This document shows positions 23,183-32,730 of a DNA stretch of 64,000 nt, one piece after another. This DNA is from an uncultured Actinomyces sp. Its GTDB lineage: Bacteria > Actinomycetota > Actinomycetes > Actinomycetales > Actinomycetaceae. The translations under genes and the position numbers were made by a program. The notes under the pieces were generated by a model. That model did no database searches. It worked only from the letters and a program-made list of their open reading frames with translations, and was not told where the DNA came from. The stretch covers positions 1 to 64,000 of the forward strand of contig CALISI010000030.1 of the NCBI GenBank assembly GCA_938041695.1. The letters are read 5' to 3'. Position 1 is the first letter of the stretch, and every line of letters begins with the position of its first letter.

Positions 23183-26100
23183 GTGGGAACGGACAGTGCG
23201 ATGAATCTTGGCGCCCTGCAGATCCAGGCAATCGTCGACGCGACGAAGACTCCGACCCCGGAGCAGGTGCGTGTGGTCGAGGCTCCGCGCCGCCCGCTTC
23301 TCGTCGTCGCGGGCGCGGGGTCGGGCAAGACCGAGACCATGTCGATGCGGGTCCTCTGGCTCCTGGCGAACCACCCAGACTTGAGTCCGTCGTCGATCCT
23401 TGGCTTGACCTTCACACGCAAGGCGGCCGGCGAGCTGGGGGAGCGCTTGCGTGAGCGCATCCGGCTGCTCTCTCGCGAGATGCCCCAGCTGCGTGAGCGC
23501 CTCGACGAGGACCCGGTGGCGCTGACCTACAACTCCTTTGCAGAGCGCATCGTCTCCGAGCACGGGATGCGCATCGGCCTCGATCCGGACTTTTCCATGC
23601 TGTCCGAGGCCGGGGCGATCGACCTGATGACGCAGATCGTCGAGTCGTGGCCCACCGACCTGGACGATACGCTCACCCCAGCCGGCGTCGTCGGACAGGT
23701 CTTACACCTCGCGGGCGAGATCGCGGAGCACGGCTACACAGTGGAGCGCGCCCGTGAGGTCCTGGAGGAGTTTGGTCGTGAGCTTGAGCAGGTGGGGCGA
23801 GGGAACGAGAAGTCTCGTCAAGCGATGGATGTGAACTCGCGTCGCATCGCCTTCTTGGGCCCGATCACCGCCTACCAGCAGCGCAAGCGTGAGATGGGTG
23901 TCCTGGACTTTTCTGATCAGCTGGTCCTGGCGACGCGCATCGTGCGCGAGGCACCGGCGGTGCGCGCGTCCCTGCGCGAGGAGTTCCGCGCGGTCCTGCT
24001 CGACGAGTTCCAGGACACCTCGGTCATCCAGATGGACCTGCTGTCGATGCTCTTCTCAGATCACGCGGTCACCGCAGTGGGCGACCCGAATCAGGCGATT
24101 TACGGATGGAGGGGGGCCTCAGCCTCGTCCCTGGAGTCTTTCCTGGAGCGTTTCCAGACGGGCGTGCCCGACGAGGGGCAGACGCTCACGCTGTCAACTG
24201 CCTGGCGTAATGACGTGTCGATCCTGGACGCTGCGAACAGGGTGGCGGCGCCTCTGCGTGAGGTGCCCTCCTTCCAGGTGGGCAAGCAGCAGCTCAAGGC
24301 GCAGTCTCCCGTTCTGGTTCCCAGGGGTGGGGCCGGGTCCGGAGCCGTCGACATTGCTTTCACGCAGTACTACGACGAGGCGCTGGACGCAATGGTCGAT
24401 TTCGTGCAGCGGGTGCGCTCGCAGCCTGTCAAGGCCGGCAAGCAGCGCAGCGTTGCTGTGCTGAGCAGGCAGCGTCGAGATTTTCCGTTCATTGACGATG
24501 CCCTGCGTGAGGCTGGCATCCCGACGGAGATCGTGGGCTTGGGCGGTCTACTCGATCAGCCTGCCGTGCAGGACGTGCGCGCAGCGCTCGAGCTGGCCTA
24601 CGACGTGGAAGCATCCCCGTGGCTGGCTCGTCTGCTGGCTGGCATTGACCTGGGTGCAGCCGACCTGATGGTGCTCGGTGACTGGGCGCGTTTCCTGGCA
24701 CGTCGAGAGGGCGTTCACCCTCATCAGGCAGTTCTGTTGGATGCGGTGGATTCCCCTCCGAAACCCGGGTGGGCGGCCGAGGGACATCCCGCGATCAGCG
24801 AGGAAGCGGTGCGTCGCGTGCACCTGCTGGGTGATCGCCTACGTCAGGTCCGTGAGGGGGTGGGGCGTTCGATCACCGAGCAGGTGGAGCGGACGATCCT
24901 CATCATGGGCACCCTGGACGATGTGATTGCGGATCCGCTGTCGATGGGTGGGCGTGCAGCGCTCGATGAGTTCATTTCTGTGGCTGCAGCCTACGAGCAA
25001 GAGACTCCGGGTGCGTCCCTCGGGTCTTTCCTGGCGTATCTGGACATGGTGGAGAAACGCGAGGATGGGCTGGATGCTCCGCTGGGTGAGCCGGACCCGA
25101 ACGCCGTGCAGATCCTGACCGTCCACGGCTCGAAGGGCCTGGAATGGGATGGAGTTGTGGTGTTTGGGCTGGCCGATGGCTCATTCCCCCTGCACAAGAG
25201 TAAGAGTCGGTCGTGGACGGATGATCCTCCCGCGAACACGGCGTGGGTGACCGATGCCGGCTCGTTTCCACATCCGTTGCGAGGAGATCGAGCAGATCTG
25301 CCGCCTTTCGAGTTCGACGTTGAGGGGGCAAAGAATCCATCGACTGCCTTCAGGAAGTGGCTGGAGGGCGAGTACGGTGCTTCCCTCGGGGAGCACGCGG
25401 AGCGCGAGGAGCGTCGCCTGGCCTACGTGGCCATGACGCGTGCGCGCAGCGCTCAGCTGTTGGTGGGCTCCTGGACGTCTGGGTTCAATAAGAAGGTGAC
25501 GCATCCGTCGCGCTACCTGATGGATGCCAGCGCCCAGCTCTTCGAGCACACGCCTGGCGCCTCGTCGGGCACGGTCGGTGCCATCGAAGACCCGCAGATG
25601 TGGTCCAACGGGCGGTGGCATGACCACGCCGTGAAGTCCTCGGTGGGGGAGGGCAGGTGCTTGATGATGCCTGTCCCTCAAGCCGAGGGGGGCAGCGAGC
25701 AGGGCACGGGTGCGCGGGTGTTCGAGACCTTCCCGCAGGAGCCGGGTCCCTCGCGTCAGCGCGTTGCGGCTGCCGCTGCAGCAGTGCAGGCGCAGATCGA
25801 CGCGATGCCTCAGGAGCAGGACGTGTACGAGGCCTTGGCGCAGCTGGGAGATGACCCCGCGGTGCGCGATACGGTCGCCCTCATCGAGGAGTATCACCTG
25901 GGGCTGGAGACGCCGGTCGTGGACCTGTGGGCCGAGCGCGTTCCCGCGACGTCCGTGTCGGCGCTTCTGCAAGATGCGCAGGAGTTTGCGCGCGACATGC
26001 GTCGACCGATGCCTGCTCGTCCCAGCTCGTTCTCTGCGCTGGGCACGGTGTTTCACGCGTGGGTGGAGCGAGAGCTTCACCTGGCCTCCGCGGACCCGGC

Positions 26101-26629
26101 CTCGGAGATGACTGCGGGCGCCGGTGTGGGCGTGGGGGAGGATAGCGCGGTGGATGGCGGCGACGATGGGGTGGACGAGGCCCTGCTGACGGATGGTGAA
26201 CGCGAGCGCCTGGAGCGGCTGCGCGCGAACTTCCGCGCGTTTGTCGTCGGCGAGTTGGCCGACTACCGTGCCGTCGCAATCGAGGAGGCTTTCTCAGTCG
26301 AGGTGGGCGGCGTGTCCGTCCAGGGGCGCATCGATGCCGTGTTCGAGCGCGTACGCGGGAATGGGCCCCGCTACCTGGTCGTCGACTGGAAGAGCGGCCG
26401 CCCGGTGACCGCCACGACCAAGCCGGACAAGATCGCCTATTTCGTCACCCAGCTGCGCCTTTACAAGCGTGCGTGGGCGGCCCGCATGGGAGTGGACGCT
26501 TCTGACGTCGGCGCGATGGTCGCCTTCCTGGCGGGCCCCTCGCACTACACGCTCGAGAACCTGGAAGACATGAGCGCTGGAGCGGAAATTTCCCTGGATG
26601 AGGCGCTGCGAGGTGTACTCGCAGACTAA
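23183..26629 (+). CDS. adnB: AdnB-like UvrD/RecB helicase-nuclease subunit
   Basis: Lead motor and second nuclease of the AdnAB complex, 1148 residues from GTG 23183, or 1142 from ATG 23201. The GTG is favoured because GGTGGAG lies just upstream and it starts 1 nt after the adnA-like stop. SF1A motifs are intact: AGAGSGKT (residues 43-50), TFTRKAA, LLDEFQDTS, GDPNQAIYGWRGA, VHGSKGLEWD and YVAMTRAR. The C-terminal nuclease shows GRIDAVFE and VVDWKSGRP. A low-complexity acidic insert lies just before the nuclease. Homologues initiate RecA-independent or single-strand-annealing repair; the role here is by family. Confidence 0.88.
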   Translation: MGTDSAMNLGALQIQAIVDATKTPTPEQVRVVEAPRRPLLVVAGAGSGKTETMSMRVLWLLANHPDLSPSSILGLTFTRKAAGELGERLRERIRLLSREMPQLRERLDEDPVALTYNSFAERIVSEHGMRIGLDPDFSMLSEAGAIDLMTQIVESWPTDLDDTLTPAGVVGQVLHLAGEIAEHGYTVERAREVLEEFGRELEQVGRGNEKSRQAMDVNSRRIAFLGPITAYQQRKREMGVLDFSDQLVLATRIVREAPAVRASLREEFRAVLLDEFQDTSVIQMDLLSMLFSDHAVTAVGDPNQAIYGWRGASASSLESFLERFQTGVPDEGQTLTLSTAWRNDVSILDAANRVAAPLREVPSFQVGKQQLKAQSPVLVPRGGAGSGAVDIAFTQYYDEALDAMVDFVQRVRSQPVKAGKQRSVAVLSRQRRDFPFIDDALREAGIPTEIVGLGGLLDQPAVQDVRAALELAYDVEASPWLARLLAGIDLGAADLMVLGDWARFLARREGVHPHQAVLLDAVDSPPKPGWAAEGHPAISEEAVRRVHLLGDRLRQVREGVGRSITEQVERTILIMGTLDDVIADPLSMGGRAALDEFISVAAAYEQETPGASLGSFLAYLDMVEKREDGLDAPLGEPDPNAVQILTVHGSKGLEWDGVVVFGLADGSFPLHKSKSRSWTDDPPANTAWVTDAGSFPHPLRGDRADLPPFEFDVEGAKNPSTAFRKWLEGEYGASLGEHAEREERRLAYVAMTRARSAQLLVGSWTSGFNKKVTHPSRYLMDASAQLFEHTPGASSGTVGAIEDPQMWSNGRWHDHAVKSSVGEGRCLMMPVPQAEGGSEQGTGARVFETFPQEPGPSRQRVAAAAAAVQAQIDAMPQEQDVYEALAQLGDDPAVRDTVALIEEYHLGLETPVVDLWAERVPATSVSALLQDAQEFARDMRRPMPARPSSFSALGTVFHAWVERELHLASADPASEMTAGAGVGVGEDSAVDGGDDGVDEALLTDGERERLERLRANFRAFVVGELADYRAVAIEEAFSVEVGGVSVQGRIDAVFERVRGNGPRYLVVDWKSGRPVTATTKPDKIAYFVTQLRLYKRAWAARMGVDASDVGAMVAFLAGPSHYTLENLEDMSAGAEISLDEALRGVLAD

Positions 26630-26773
26630 AATCCCTCTTTAATCCAGCTGAATGAGTGACAGATCGGCAAGAGTTTGAAGGAAACGATTGAAAAACCTTT
26701 TGCCCGCGTTCCTACGAAGTTTCATGAGATAGTCAGAGTTAATGGGTGAATGTGATCAAAGCTAAAATCAGGG

Positions 26774-26803
26774 TTGTGTGCCCAGGTTGGGGAATGGTAT
26801 AGT
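26774..26803 (+). promoter_or_regulatory. Candidate promoter of the sugar ABC-fucosidase operon
   Basis: TTGTGT (26774-26779) and TATAGT (26798-26803) are 18 nt apart. The leader of about 110 nt contains the palindrome AACGCGTT (26856-26863), a possible repressor site. The rest of 26630-26921 shows nothing further. Confidence 0.45.
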
Positions 26804-26921
26804 TGTCCTGTCAATTTCAATGACGAGAGACGGCACTTGAGGGTACGTTCCCCAAAACGCGTTACAGAGAGGCGACGCGACCAGTGGAACTCCCGGTGCC
26901 CTGACAAGGAAGGAGCGCATC

Positions 26922-28175
26922 GTGCGCCCCACTATCTCCAAGTTCCTCGCACTCGGTGCGACTGCCTCGGCCTTCGCTCTGCTCGCAGGCGCGTGCGGAT
27001 CGGGAAGCACCTCGTCCAGCGGTGGTTCCGGTTCCGATCAGGTCCACCAGATGTACACATGGGTCTCCACGGACAATGATCGCGCCCAGTGGCAGTCCTT
27101 CGTCGACGCGGCCAAGGAAAAGGATCCCAACTTCACCCTGACCTTCGACGGCCCGGCCTTCAACGATTACTGGACCAAGGTCAAGACCCGCATGGTTGCC
27201 TCGGATGCCCCCTGCATCCTGACCACTCAGGCTGCCCGCGCGCAGGAGCTCTCCGGCCTCCTCGAGCCTCTCGACTCCTACATGGAAGCCGCTGGCATTA
27301 AGGCCTCCGACTACAACGCTGCGATGATGCAGGGCATGACGGTTGACGGCAAGGTCCTGGCCCTGCCCTACGACGCCGAGCCCGACGTTCTGTACTACAA
27401 CCGTGAAATGTTCGAGAAGGCCGGCCTGCAGGCGCCCTCGACCTCGTACACGACCGACCAGTTCCTCAAGGATGCCAAGGCTCTGACGGGGGACGGCAAG
27501 TATGGCATGGCGGTCAAGCCGCTCCTCCTGGGCAACGCGCCCGGTGACTTCGGCATTTCTTTTGGTGGACAGGTCTCCAAGGATGGCAAGAACACGCTGA
27601 CGGATCCCAAGTTCGTCGAGGGCGTCCAGTTCGCGTTCGACCTGGTCCACAAGGAGCAGGTCGCGGTTGCTCCGAACGCTGCCGACAACGATGGCCCCGC
27701 GCAGACCGCCTTCACCTCCGGCACCGCCGCGATGATCGTGGACGGCCCGTGGATGTACGGCTCCTTCGAGAAGGAGCTGGGCGATAAGCTTGGCGTCGCG
27801 GTTCTGCCGACCCCCACGGGTCAGCCCCGCGCGGTCATCCAGGGTTCCGGCTTCGGTATCTCGAAGTCCTGCCCGGACAAGCAGGCGGCCTTCAACGTTC
27901 TGAAGGAGCTCGTGACCCCCGAGGTCATCGGCACGGTTGCTGACAAGCAGGGCACCGTCCCCTCCGTCGAGTCCGCGATGGGCAAGTGGGCGGCCAATAA
28001 GCCCGAGGACAGTGCCGAGGCCGTGCGCGTTCTCCTCGAGAACGGCACCCCGCTCGTGACCACGTCGACGTGGAACCAGATCAACACGTCCTTCCAGCAA
28101 TACTCGCCTGAGGGCTTCCGTGGCACGAAGACCGCGCAGGATATCCTCACCGATCTGCAGAACTCCGCTGGCTGA
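26922..28175 (+). CDS. Sugar ABC transporter substrate-binding lipoprotein
   Basis: Extracytoplasmic solute-binding protein of the family-1 carbohydrate (MalE/UgpB-like) type, 417 residues. The N-terminus is a lipoprotein signal with lipobox LLAGAC; Cys25 would be lipid-modified, followed by a Gly/Ser linker. The two-lobed domain contains GKVLALPYDAEPDVLYYNRE and AAMIVDGPWMYGSF, typical of this family. GTG 26922 has AAGGAAGGAG upstream. It heads an operon with two permeases and an alpha-L-fucosidase, so a fucose-containing oligosaccharide or glycoside is the likely ligand. No ATPase is encoded here; a shared MsiK-like ATPase elsewhere is expected. Confidence 0.9.
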   Translation: MRPTISKFLALGATASAFALLAGACGSGSTSSSGGSGSDQVHQMYTWVSTDNDRAQWQSFVDAAKEKDPNFTLTFDGPAFNDYWTKVKTRMVASDAPCILTTQAARAQELSGLLEPLDSYMEAAGIKASDYNAAMMQGMTVDGKVLALPYDAEPDVLYYNREMFEKAGLQAPSTSYTTDQFLKDAKALTGDGKYGMAVKPLLLGNAPGDFGISFGGQVSKDGKNTLTDPKFVEGVQFAFDLVHKEQVAVAPNAADNDGPAQTAFTSGTAAMIVDGPWMYGSFEKELGDKLGVAVLPTPTGQPRAVIQGSGFGISKSCPDKQAAFNVLKELVTPEVIGTVADKQGTVPSVESAMGKWAANKPEDSAEAVRVLLENGTPLVTTSTWNQINTSFQQYSPEGFRGTKTAQDILTDLQNSAG

Positions 28176-28190
28176 TCCCAGCTCCCCCTG

Positions 28191-28227
28191 AACGAGGCCG
28201 GGGTCCGCTCGGTTCCCCGGCCTCGTT
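28191..28227. terminator. Hairpin from an inverted CCCCGGCCTCGT pair
   Basis: A perfect 13-bp stem, AACGAGGCCGGGG (28191-28203) against 28215-28227, with an 11-nt loop, lies between the binding-protein and permease genes. In this position it probably reduces read-through and raises binding protein relative to permeases. Confidence 0.8.
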
Positions 28228-28243
28228 TCGTGGGTTTCTTTCC

Positions 28244-28255
28244 GTTAGCGCTAAC
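28244..28255. promoter_or_regulatory. LacI-type operator palindrome GTTAGCGCTAAC
   Basis: A perfect 12-bp palindrome with the central CG of LacI-family operators lies 60 nt upstream of the first permease. No LacI gene is present in the window. It implies a second regulated promoter inside the operon. Confidence 0.55.
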
Positions 28256-28314
28256 GATGGTGTGAGCGGCACTGTGGAACCCACTGACATTCGACGGAAA
28301 GGTGTGCATAGCTC

Positions 28315-29298
28315 ATGAGCGTTGACACTGTGAAACCCGGCCGCGAGGCGCCCTTGGGCGCGGCGGGCGCGGGGGAGGCGAAGGCCTCCAAGCGCGGCAA
28401 AGACTCCGCGCGCGCTGAGGGTCGGCGAGGCGATGGCCTGCGCGCCCTCGTCTACTTGTCGCCCGGAATGATGGGCTTCCTTCTCTTTATCGTCCTGCCG
28501 CTGATCGCGTCCCTCGTGATCTCCTGCTTCGACTGGTCCCTCTTCGGTGGAGGCCGCTTCGTCGGAGTAGAAAACTACCGGCGCATGCTCAGCGGTGAGG
28601 ATCCCGCGTTCTGGACGGTCATGCGCAACACCGTCGTGTTCGCCGCATGCTACACGGCCCTGAACCTGGTGATCTCGATCGGCCTGAGCTACTGGCTCCA
28701 GCGCGTACCCGAATGGCTTAGCCGAGTCCTGCGCGTCATCTTCTTCATCCCGGTTGTCACGCCGATGGTCGGTAACGCGCTGATCTGGCGCCTCATGCTC
28801 TCCGACAATGGCGTGGTCAACTCGGCTCTGGCCGTCTTCGGGATCGAGCACATCCCCTTCCTGAACCAGCCGGCTCTGGCCATGGGGTCGCTGCTGATGA
28901 TGAGCCTGTGGCAGGGCCTGGGTTACAACATCGTGGTCCTCACGGCAGGCCTCAACGGCTTGAACACCTCGGTGCTCGAGGCCGCGACGATCGACGGCTG
29001 CAACGGCGTTCAGCGCTTCTTCAAGGTCGTCTTCCCGATGATTTCCCCGACCGTCTTCTTCTGCACGGTCATGACGATCATCGGCGCCTTCAAGGTCTTC
29101 GCGCAGCCGTACTTCCTGACCATGGGCGGCCCGGGCGAGGCGACCAACACGATTGTGCTGTCCCTGTACCGCAACGGTTTCTCTTTCGACAAGCTCGGCT
29201 ATGCGTCCGCGATGGCGTGGGTGCTCTTCGTGATTGTCATGACGGTGACGGCCCTGCAGTTCGCTGGCCAGAAGAAGTGGGTGAATTACGATGCATAA
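28315..29298 (+). CDS. Sugar ABC transporter permease (MalF/UgpA type)
   Basis: A 327-residue inner-membrane permease with six predicted helices after a charged N-terminal extension of about 40 residues. The cytoplasmic coupling loop is visible as EAATIDGCNGVQRFFKVVFP, the EAA motif through which it contacts the ATPase. Its start follows AAAGGTGTGC. It overlaps the second permease gene by 8 nt, so the two halves are co-translated. Confidence 0.92.
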   Translation: MSVDTVKPGREAPLGAAGAGEAKASKRGKDSARAEGRRGDGLRALVYLSPGMMGFLLFIVLPLIASLVISCFDWSLFGGGRFVGVENYRRMLSGEDPAFWTVMRNTVVFAACYTALNLVISIGLSYWLQRVPEWLSRVLRVIFFIPVVTPMVGNALIWRLMLSDNGVVNSALAVFGIEHIPFLNQPALAMGSLLMMSLWQGLGYNIVVLTAGLNGLNTSVLEAATIDGCNGVQRFFKVVFPMISPTVFFCTVMTIIGAFKVFAQPYFLTMGGPGEATNTIVLSLYRNGFSFDKLGYASAMAWVLFVIVMTVTALQFAGQKKWVNYDA

Positions 29299-30112
29299 CA
29301 AGCGCGCATCAACGACGATTTCGGTTGTTATCCTGAGCCTGATCGCGATCGCGTTCCTCTTCCCCTTCGTGTGGATGGTCGCGACCTCCCTCAAGCCCAC
29401 GACAGAGGTCTTCAGCCTGAGTCCGACGGGCAGTCGAATCGCCTGGGATAACTATCCGTCTGCTCTTAACTCTATTCCGTTTGGGCGAGTTGTCCTCAAC
29501 TCGTTCATCGTGTCGCTGTCCGGCGCTGCCCTCGTGGTTGTCGTGTCGGTCCTGTCGGCCTACGCGTTCGCACGCTTGCGCTTCAAGGGGCGTGATCACC
29601 TGTTCATGCTGTTCCTGGGCACGCTGGTGTTGCCCCAGGAAGTCCTCGTGATCCCCCTATACATCGGCATGCAGCGCATGGGCCTGGTGAACTCCTACTT
29701 CGCGCTCATCGTGCCCTTCGCCTTCGGTGCGTTCGGCGCGTTCCTGATCCGTCAGTTCCTCCTGTCCCTGCCCCTCGAGTTTGAGGAGGCGGCACGCATC
29801 GACGGGTGCAGTGACTGGCAGATTCTCACGAAGGTCCTGCTGCCCCTCCTGAAGGCGCCGATCACGGTCGTGGGCGTCTTTGCCTTCATCGACTACTGGT
29901 CATCCTTCCTGTGGCCCCTCATTGTGGTCAATGATTCGTCGCTGGCGACGATCCCGCTGGGCCTGCAGATGTTCTCGGGTGAGCGCGGCACCGACTGGGG
30001 CCCGTTGATGGCTGCGGTGACGATGACGACGATCCCGTCGATCCTGCTGGTCGTGTTCCTGCAGAAGCAGCTGGAAAAGGGCGTCACCCTGGGCGCCTTC
30101 GGAGGACGGTGA
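29291..30112 (+). CDS. Sugar ABC transporter permease (MalG/UgpE type)
   Basis: A 273-residue permease with six helices and the EAA loop EEAARIDGCSDWQILTKVLLP. The N-terminus FPFVWMVATSLKP is typical of the MalG-like partner subunit. It pairs with the preceding permease. Its stop lies inside the region carrying the ribosome binding site of the fucosidase gene. Confidence 0.92.
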   Translation: MHNKRASTTISVVILSLIAIAFLFPFVWMVATSLKPTTEVFSLSPTGSRIAWDNYPSALNSIPFGRVVLNSFIVSLSGAALVVVVSVLSAYAFARLRFKGRDHLFMLFLGTLVLPQEVLVIPLYIGMQRMGLVNSYFALIVPFAFGAFGAFLIRQFLLSLPLEFEEAARIDGCSDWQILTKVLLPLLKAPITVVGVFAFIDYWSSFLWPLIVVNDSSLATIPLGLQMFSGERGTDWGPLMAAVTMTTIPSILLVVFLQKQLEKGVTLGAFGGR

Positions 30113-30117
30113 CGAAG

Positions 30118-31497
30118 ATGAGCGAAACGATGAACGATTCCGAGCGCTGGAGCTCGCTGGCTCGCCCGACCCCGCAGTGGTTCGAGGACGCCCCGCTGGG
30201 GATCTTCGTCCACTGGGGCCCCTACTCGGTCCCCGCGTGGGCCGAGGACCACGGCGAGCTGGGCGTCGAGGAGGACTGGGAGGCCTGGTTCACCCACAAT
30301 TCCTACGCGGAGTGGTACTTCAACACGATTCGTATTCCGGGTTCCCCGGCCGCGCTGAGGCACAAGGACCTGTACGGCTCGGCCTCGTACGACGCGTTCC
30401 TGGATGCGTGGGGTCCTGACGCGTGGGATCCGGCCGAGTGGATGCGACTCTTTCATCGCGCCGGCGCCGGGTACGCGGTGCTGACGACGAAGCACCACGA
30501 CGGCGTGACCCTGTGGGATGCCCCCGAGACGGGCGCGCGCAACACCGTGCGACGAGGCCCGTGTACCGACCTCGTGGCCGGCTTTACGAACGCCGCACGC
30601 GACGAGGGCCTGCGAGTGGGCCTGTACTACTCGGGCGGCCTGGACTGGCACTACCGGCCCGCGCGTCCCATCCTTTCCGAGGACGACTGCAAGGATCTGT
30701 GCCGCCCAAAGGACGCCGACTACGCGCGCTACTGCTTCGTGCACGTGCGCGACCTCATTGACCGCTACCAGCCCGACGTCATCTGGAACGACATCGACTG
30801 GCCCGATGAGGGGAAGAACTTCGGTCCCTACGGCTTGGGGACGCTCTTCGAGTACTTCTACGCGGCGCGCCCCGAGGGCGTCACGAACGACCGCTACGGC
30901 GGTGTCCACGCGGATTATCTGACCAGCGAGTATCAGCACATGGGCGACTCTGAGACGAGCGGCAAGCCGTGGGAGAACTGCCGAGGCGTCGGCCTGTCCT
31001 TCGGCTACAACCGTGCCGAGAGCGAGGACCAGTACCTCAGTGGTGCGGCTGCTGTCCGTCACCTGGTGGATGTGGTCTCGCGCGGTGGGCGCCTCCTCCT
31101 CAACGTGGGTCCGAAGGCCGACGGTACGATCCCGCGCGAGCAGCGCGAGTGCCTCGAAGGCCTGGGTGCCTGGAATGACCTGTACGGATCGGAGCTGCGC
31201 GGCGTGCGTGCGCTGTCGGCCAAGGACTTCGATCTCGTCACCGCTCAGTCCTCGCAGGACGAGGCCTGGGTGCGCCTTCTCGTTCACGAGGACCACGTCG
31301 CCGTGGTGGCGGATGCGTCCGTCACGCAGGTGTCGGGTCTGCCCAGCGGATTCGACTACTCGCGTTCCGCGATTCTGACGCCGGGTGCGGCGTGCTCGTG
31401 GGACGGGCAGAGTCTGACCCTGCAGGCGGGGGAGCAGCCTCCGAGCGATGCTCGCGGGGAGGCACTTCCCCTGGTCATCACAGCCCCTCGAATGTGA
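30118..31497 (+). CDS. Alpha-L-fucosidase, GH29
   Basis: Retaining glycosidase that removes alpha-L-fucose from oligosaccharides; 459 residues from ATG 30118. Diagnostic sequence: WFEDAPLGIFVHWGPYSVPA near the N-terminus, LTTKHHDGVTLWD (residues about 124-136) and VIWNDIDWP, in which Asp225 matches the GH29 nucleophile. No signal peptide is seen, so it acts inside the cell on imported fucosides, consistent with its place at the end of the ABC operon. GTG 30109 is an alternative start, but it lies only 2 nt from GGAGGA, so the ATG is preferred. Host mucin-type or milk-type glycans are plausible sources, by inference. Confidence 0.92.
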   Translation: MSETMNDSERWSSLARPTPQWFEDAPLGIFVHWGPYSVPAWAEDHGELGVEEDWEAWFTHNSYAEWYFNTIRIPGSPAALRHKDLYGSASYDAFLDAWGPDAWDPAEWMRLFHRAGAGYAVLTTKHHDGVTLWDAPETGARNTVRRGPCTDLVAGFTNAARDEGLRVGLYYSGGLDWHYRPARPILSEDDCKDLCRPKDADYARYCFVHVRDLIDRYQPDVIWNDIDWPDEGKNFGPYGLGTLFEYFYAARPEGVTNDRYGGVHADYLTSEYQHMGDSETSGKPWENCRGVGLSFGYNRAESEDQYLSGAAAVRHLVDVVSRGGRLLLNVGPKADGTIPREQRECLEGLGAWNDLYGSELRGVRALSAKDFDLVTAQSSQDEAWVRLLVHEDHVAVVADASVTQVSGLPSGFDYSRSAILTPGAACSWDGQSLTLQAGEQPPSDARGEALPLVITAPRM

Positions 31498-31504
31498 GAC
31501 GAGG

Positions 31505-31541
31505 TTGTCGGCGCGGGCATGAGGCTCGCGCCGACAATTCT
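31505..31541 (+). terminator. Terminator of the fucosidase operon
   Basis: TTGTCGGCGCG (31505-31515) pairs with CGCGCCGACAA (31527-31537), followed by TTCTTT. Confidence 0.8.
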
Positions 31542-31641
31542 TTAAAGGAGCAGCGGCACCCTCGCTGCGCGAGGACACCCCACGTGAACGTCGTCAGCGT
31601 TGACAGATCCATAGGTGCCTTTCGTGGCTCGTACAGCGACA

Positions 31642-31676
31642 GAGGGGTGGAAGCGAACGAGTCGCTTCCACCCCTC
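31642..31676. terminator. Hairpin downstream of iolE
   Basis: A perfect 15-bp stem, GAGGGGTGGAAGCGA (31642-31656) against 31662-31676, lies between the convergent fucosidase and iolE genes and can serve iolE on the minus strand. Confidence 0.8.
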
Positions 31677-31715
31677 GTGTCTCGCGCGGGAAGTTGAGGA
31701 ACCGTGCGATGCTGC

Positions 31716-32642
31716 TCACTGACCCAGCAGCGTGCCCTTCACGTAGTCGCGCGCAATGTGCGCGTACTCTTGCGGAGGAGCGATCTTCGGATCCTGCTCG
31801 GCCTCAACCAGGATCCAGCCCTTGTAGCCGTGCTCAACGAGGAAGGCGTAGGGCTCGGTGAAATCGATGGTGCCGTCGCCGGGAACCGTAAACATGCCGG
31901 CGAGGAAGGAGTCGAGGAAGGAGCGCTTGGCTGCTCGAGACTCTTCCATCTTGGCCGGGCGCACGTCCTTGAAGTGTACGTGCTTGATGCGGTCGATCGC
32001 GCCGCGCAGCAGGCCCATGACGTCGCCGTCGCCCACGTAGGCGTGGCCCGTGTCGAAGAGGAGGGAGACCTTGTCCGGGTCAGTTAGCTCGAGCAGGCGC
32101 AGCGTCTCATCCTTGGTCTGGACGACGGTGCCCAGGTGGTGGTGGTACACCAGGTCAAGGCCGTACTCGTGGGCGATTTCGCCGAGCTTGTTCAGGCCTT
32201 CGGCCAGAACAGGCCACTCCTCGTCCTTGAGGACGGGCTTGTTCTCGAAGATGCAGATGTCGCGGATGCCCTGCACCGAGCCGGTCTGCTCGGAGACGAC
32301 GACGCGGGTTGCGCCCAGGAACTGCAGGTACTCGCAGGTGGCGCGGAAGTCCGGGATGACGGCCTCGACGCCGTCGCGGACGATAAAGCTGGAGAACCAC
32401 TGGGCGACGATTCTCAGGCCCGCAGCATCGGCTTTTTCCTTCGTCTCTTCCTTCGAGGGATACCAGCCTGCGACCTCGGTGCCAGCGAAGCCAGCCTCGG
32501 CCAGGTCGTCGAACATGATGTCGATAGTGTTCCATTCGCCGACCTCGGGAATGTCGTCGTTGCGCCAAGCGATGGGGTGCATGCCCCAGGTAATGCCGTT
32601 GGGGTCATTGATCGCGGTTGCGGGATCGTAGACGTGAGTCAT
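31716..32642 (-). CDS. iolE: Myo-inosose-2 dehydratase
   Basis: Dehydrates 2-keto-myo-inositol (inosose) to the diketone in the second step of inositol breakdown. The 308-residue protein is a xylose-isomerase-like TIM barrel. The N-terminal GITWGMHPIAWRNDDIPEVG is characteristic of IolE, and metal-site residues appear in DLVYHHHLGTVVQ, LLFDTGHAYVG and HVHFKDVRP. It is transcribed separately from iolG, with a promoter at 32696-32730 that contains the proposed inositol operator. Cytoplasmic. Confidence 0.92.
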   Translation of the reverse strand: MTHVYDPATAINDPNGITWGMHPIAWRNDDIPEVGEWNTIDIMFDDLAEAGFAGTEVAGWYPSKEETKEKADAAGLRIVAQWFSSFIVRDGVEAVIPDFRATCEYLQFLGATRVVVSEQTGSVQGIRDICIFENKPVLKDEEWPVLAEGLNKLGEIAHEYGLDLVYHHHLGTVVQTKDETLRLLELTDPDKVSLLFDTGHAYVGDGDVMGLLRGAIDRIKHVHFKDVRPAKMEESRAAKRSFLDSFLAGMFTVPGDGTIDFTEPYAFLVEHGYKGWILVEAEQDPKIAPPQEYAHIARDYVKGTLLGQ

Positions 32643-32695
32643 TGCAGCTCTCCTATGAGTTGCGGTGATGTGTGGGCCAGTGTGTCGGTAGCGCT

Positions 32696-32730
32696 ATTCT
32701 ACTCCATCCTGTTTGATTGTCCAGACAAAC
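32696..32730 (-). promoter_or_regulatory. iolE promoter with inositol-regulon operator
   Basis: On the minus strand, TGGACA (32723-32718) and TAGAAT (32701-32696) are spaced by 16 nt. The -35 box lies inside the palindrome TTGTCCAGACAA (32717-32728), a copy of the TTTGT-N4-ACAAA motif that also occurs at 35158, 36049 and 40208. Confidence 0.65.

Noticed and set aside
28191..28227. Hairpin between binding protein and permease as a riboswitch
   Set aside because: It has the same stem as two other terminators in unrelated places and no conserved aptamer-like sequence around it.
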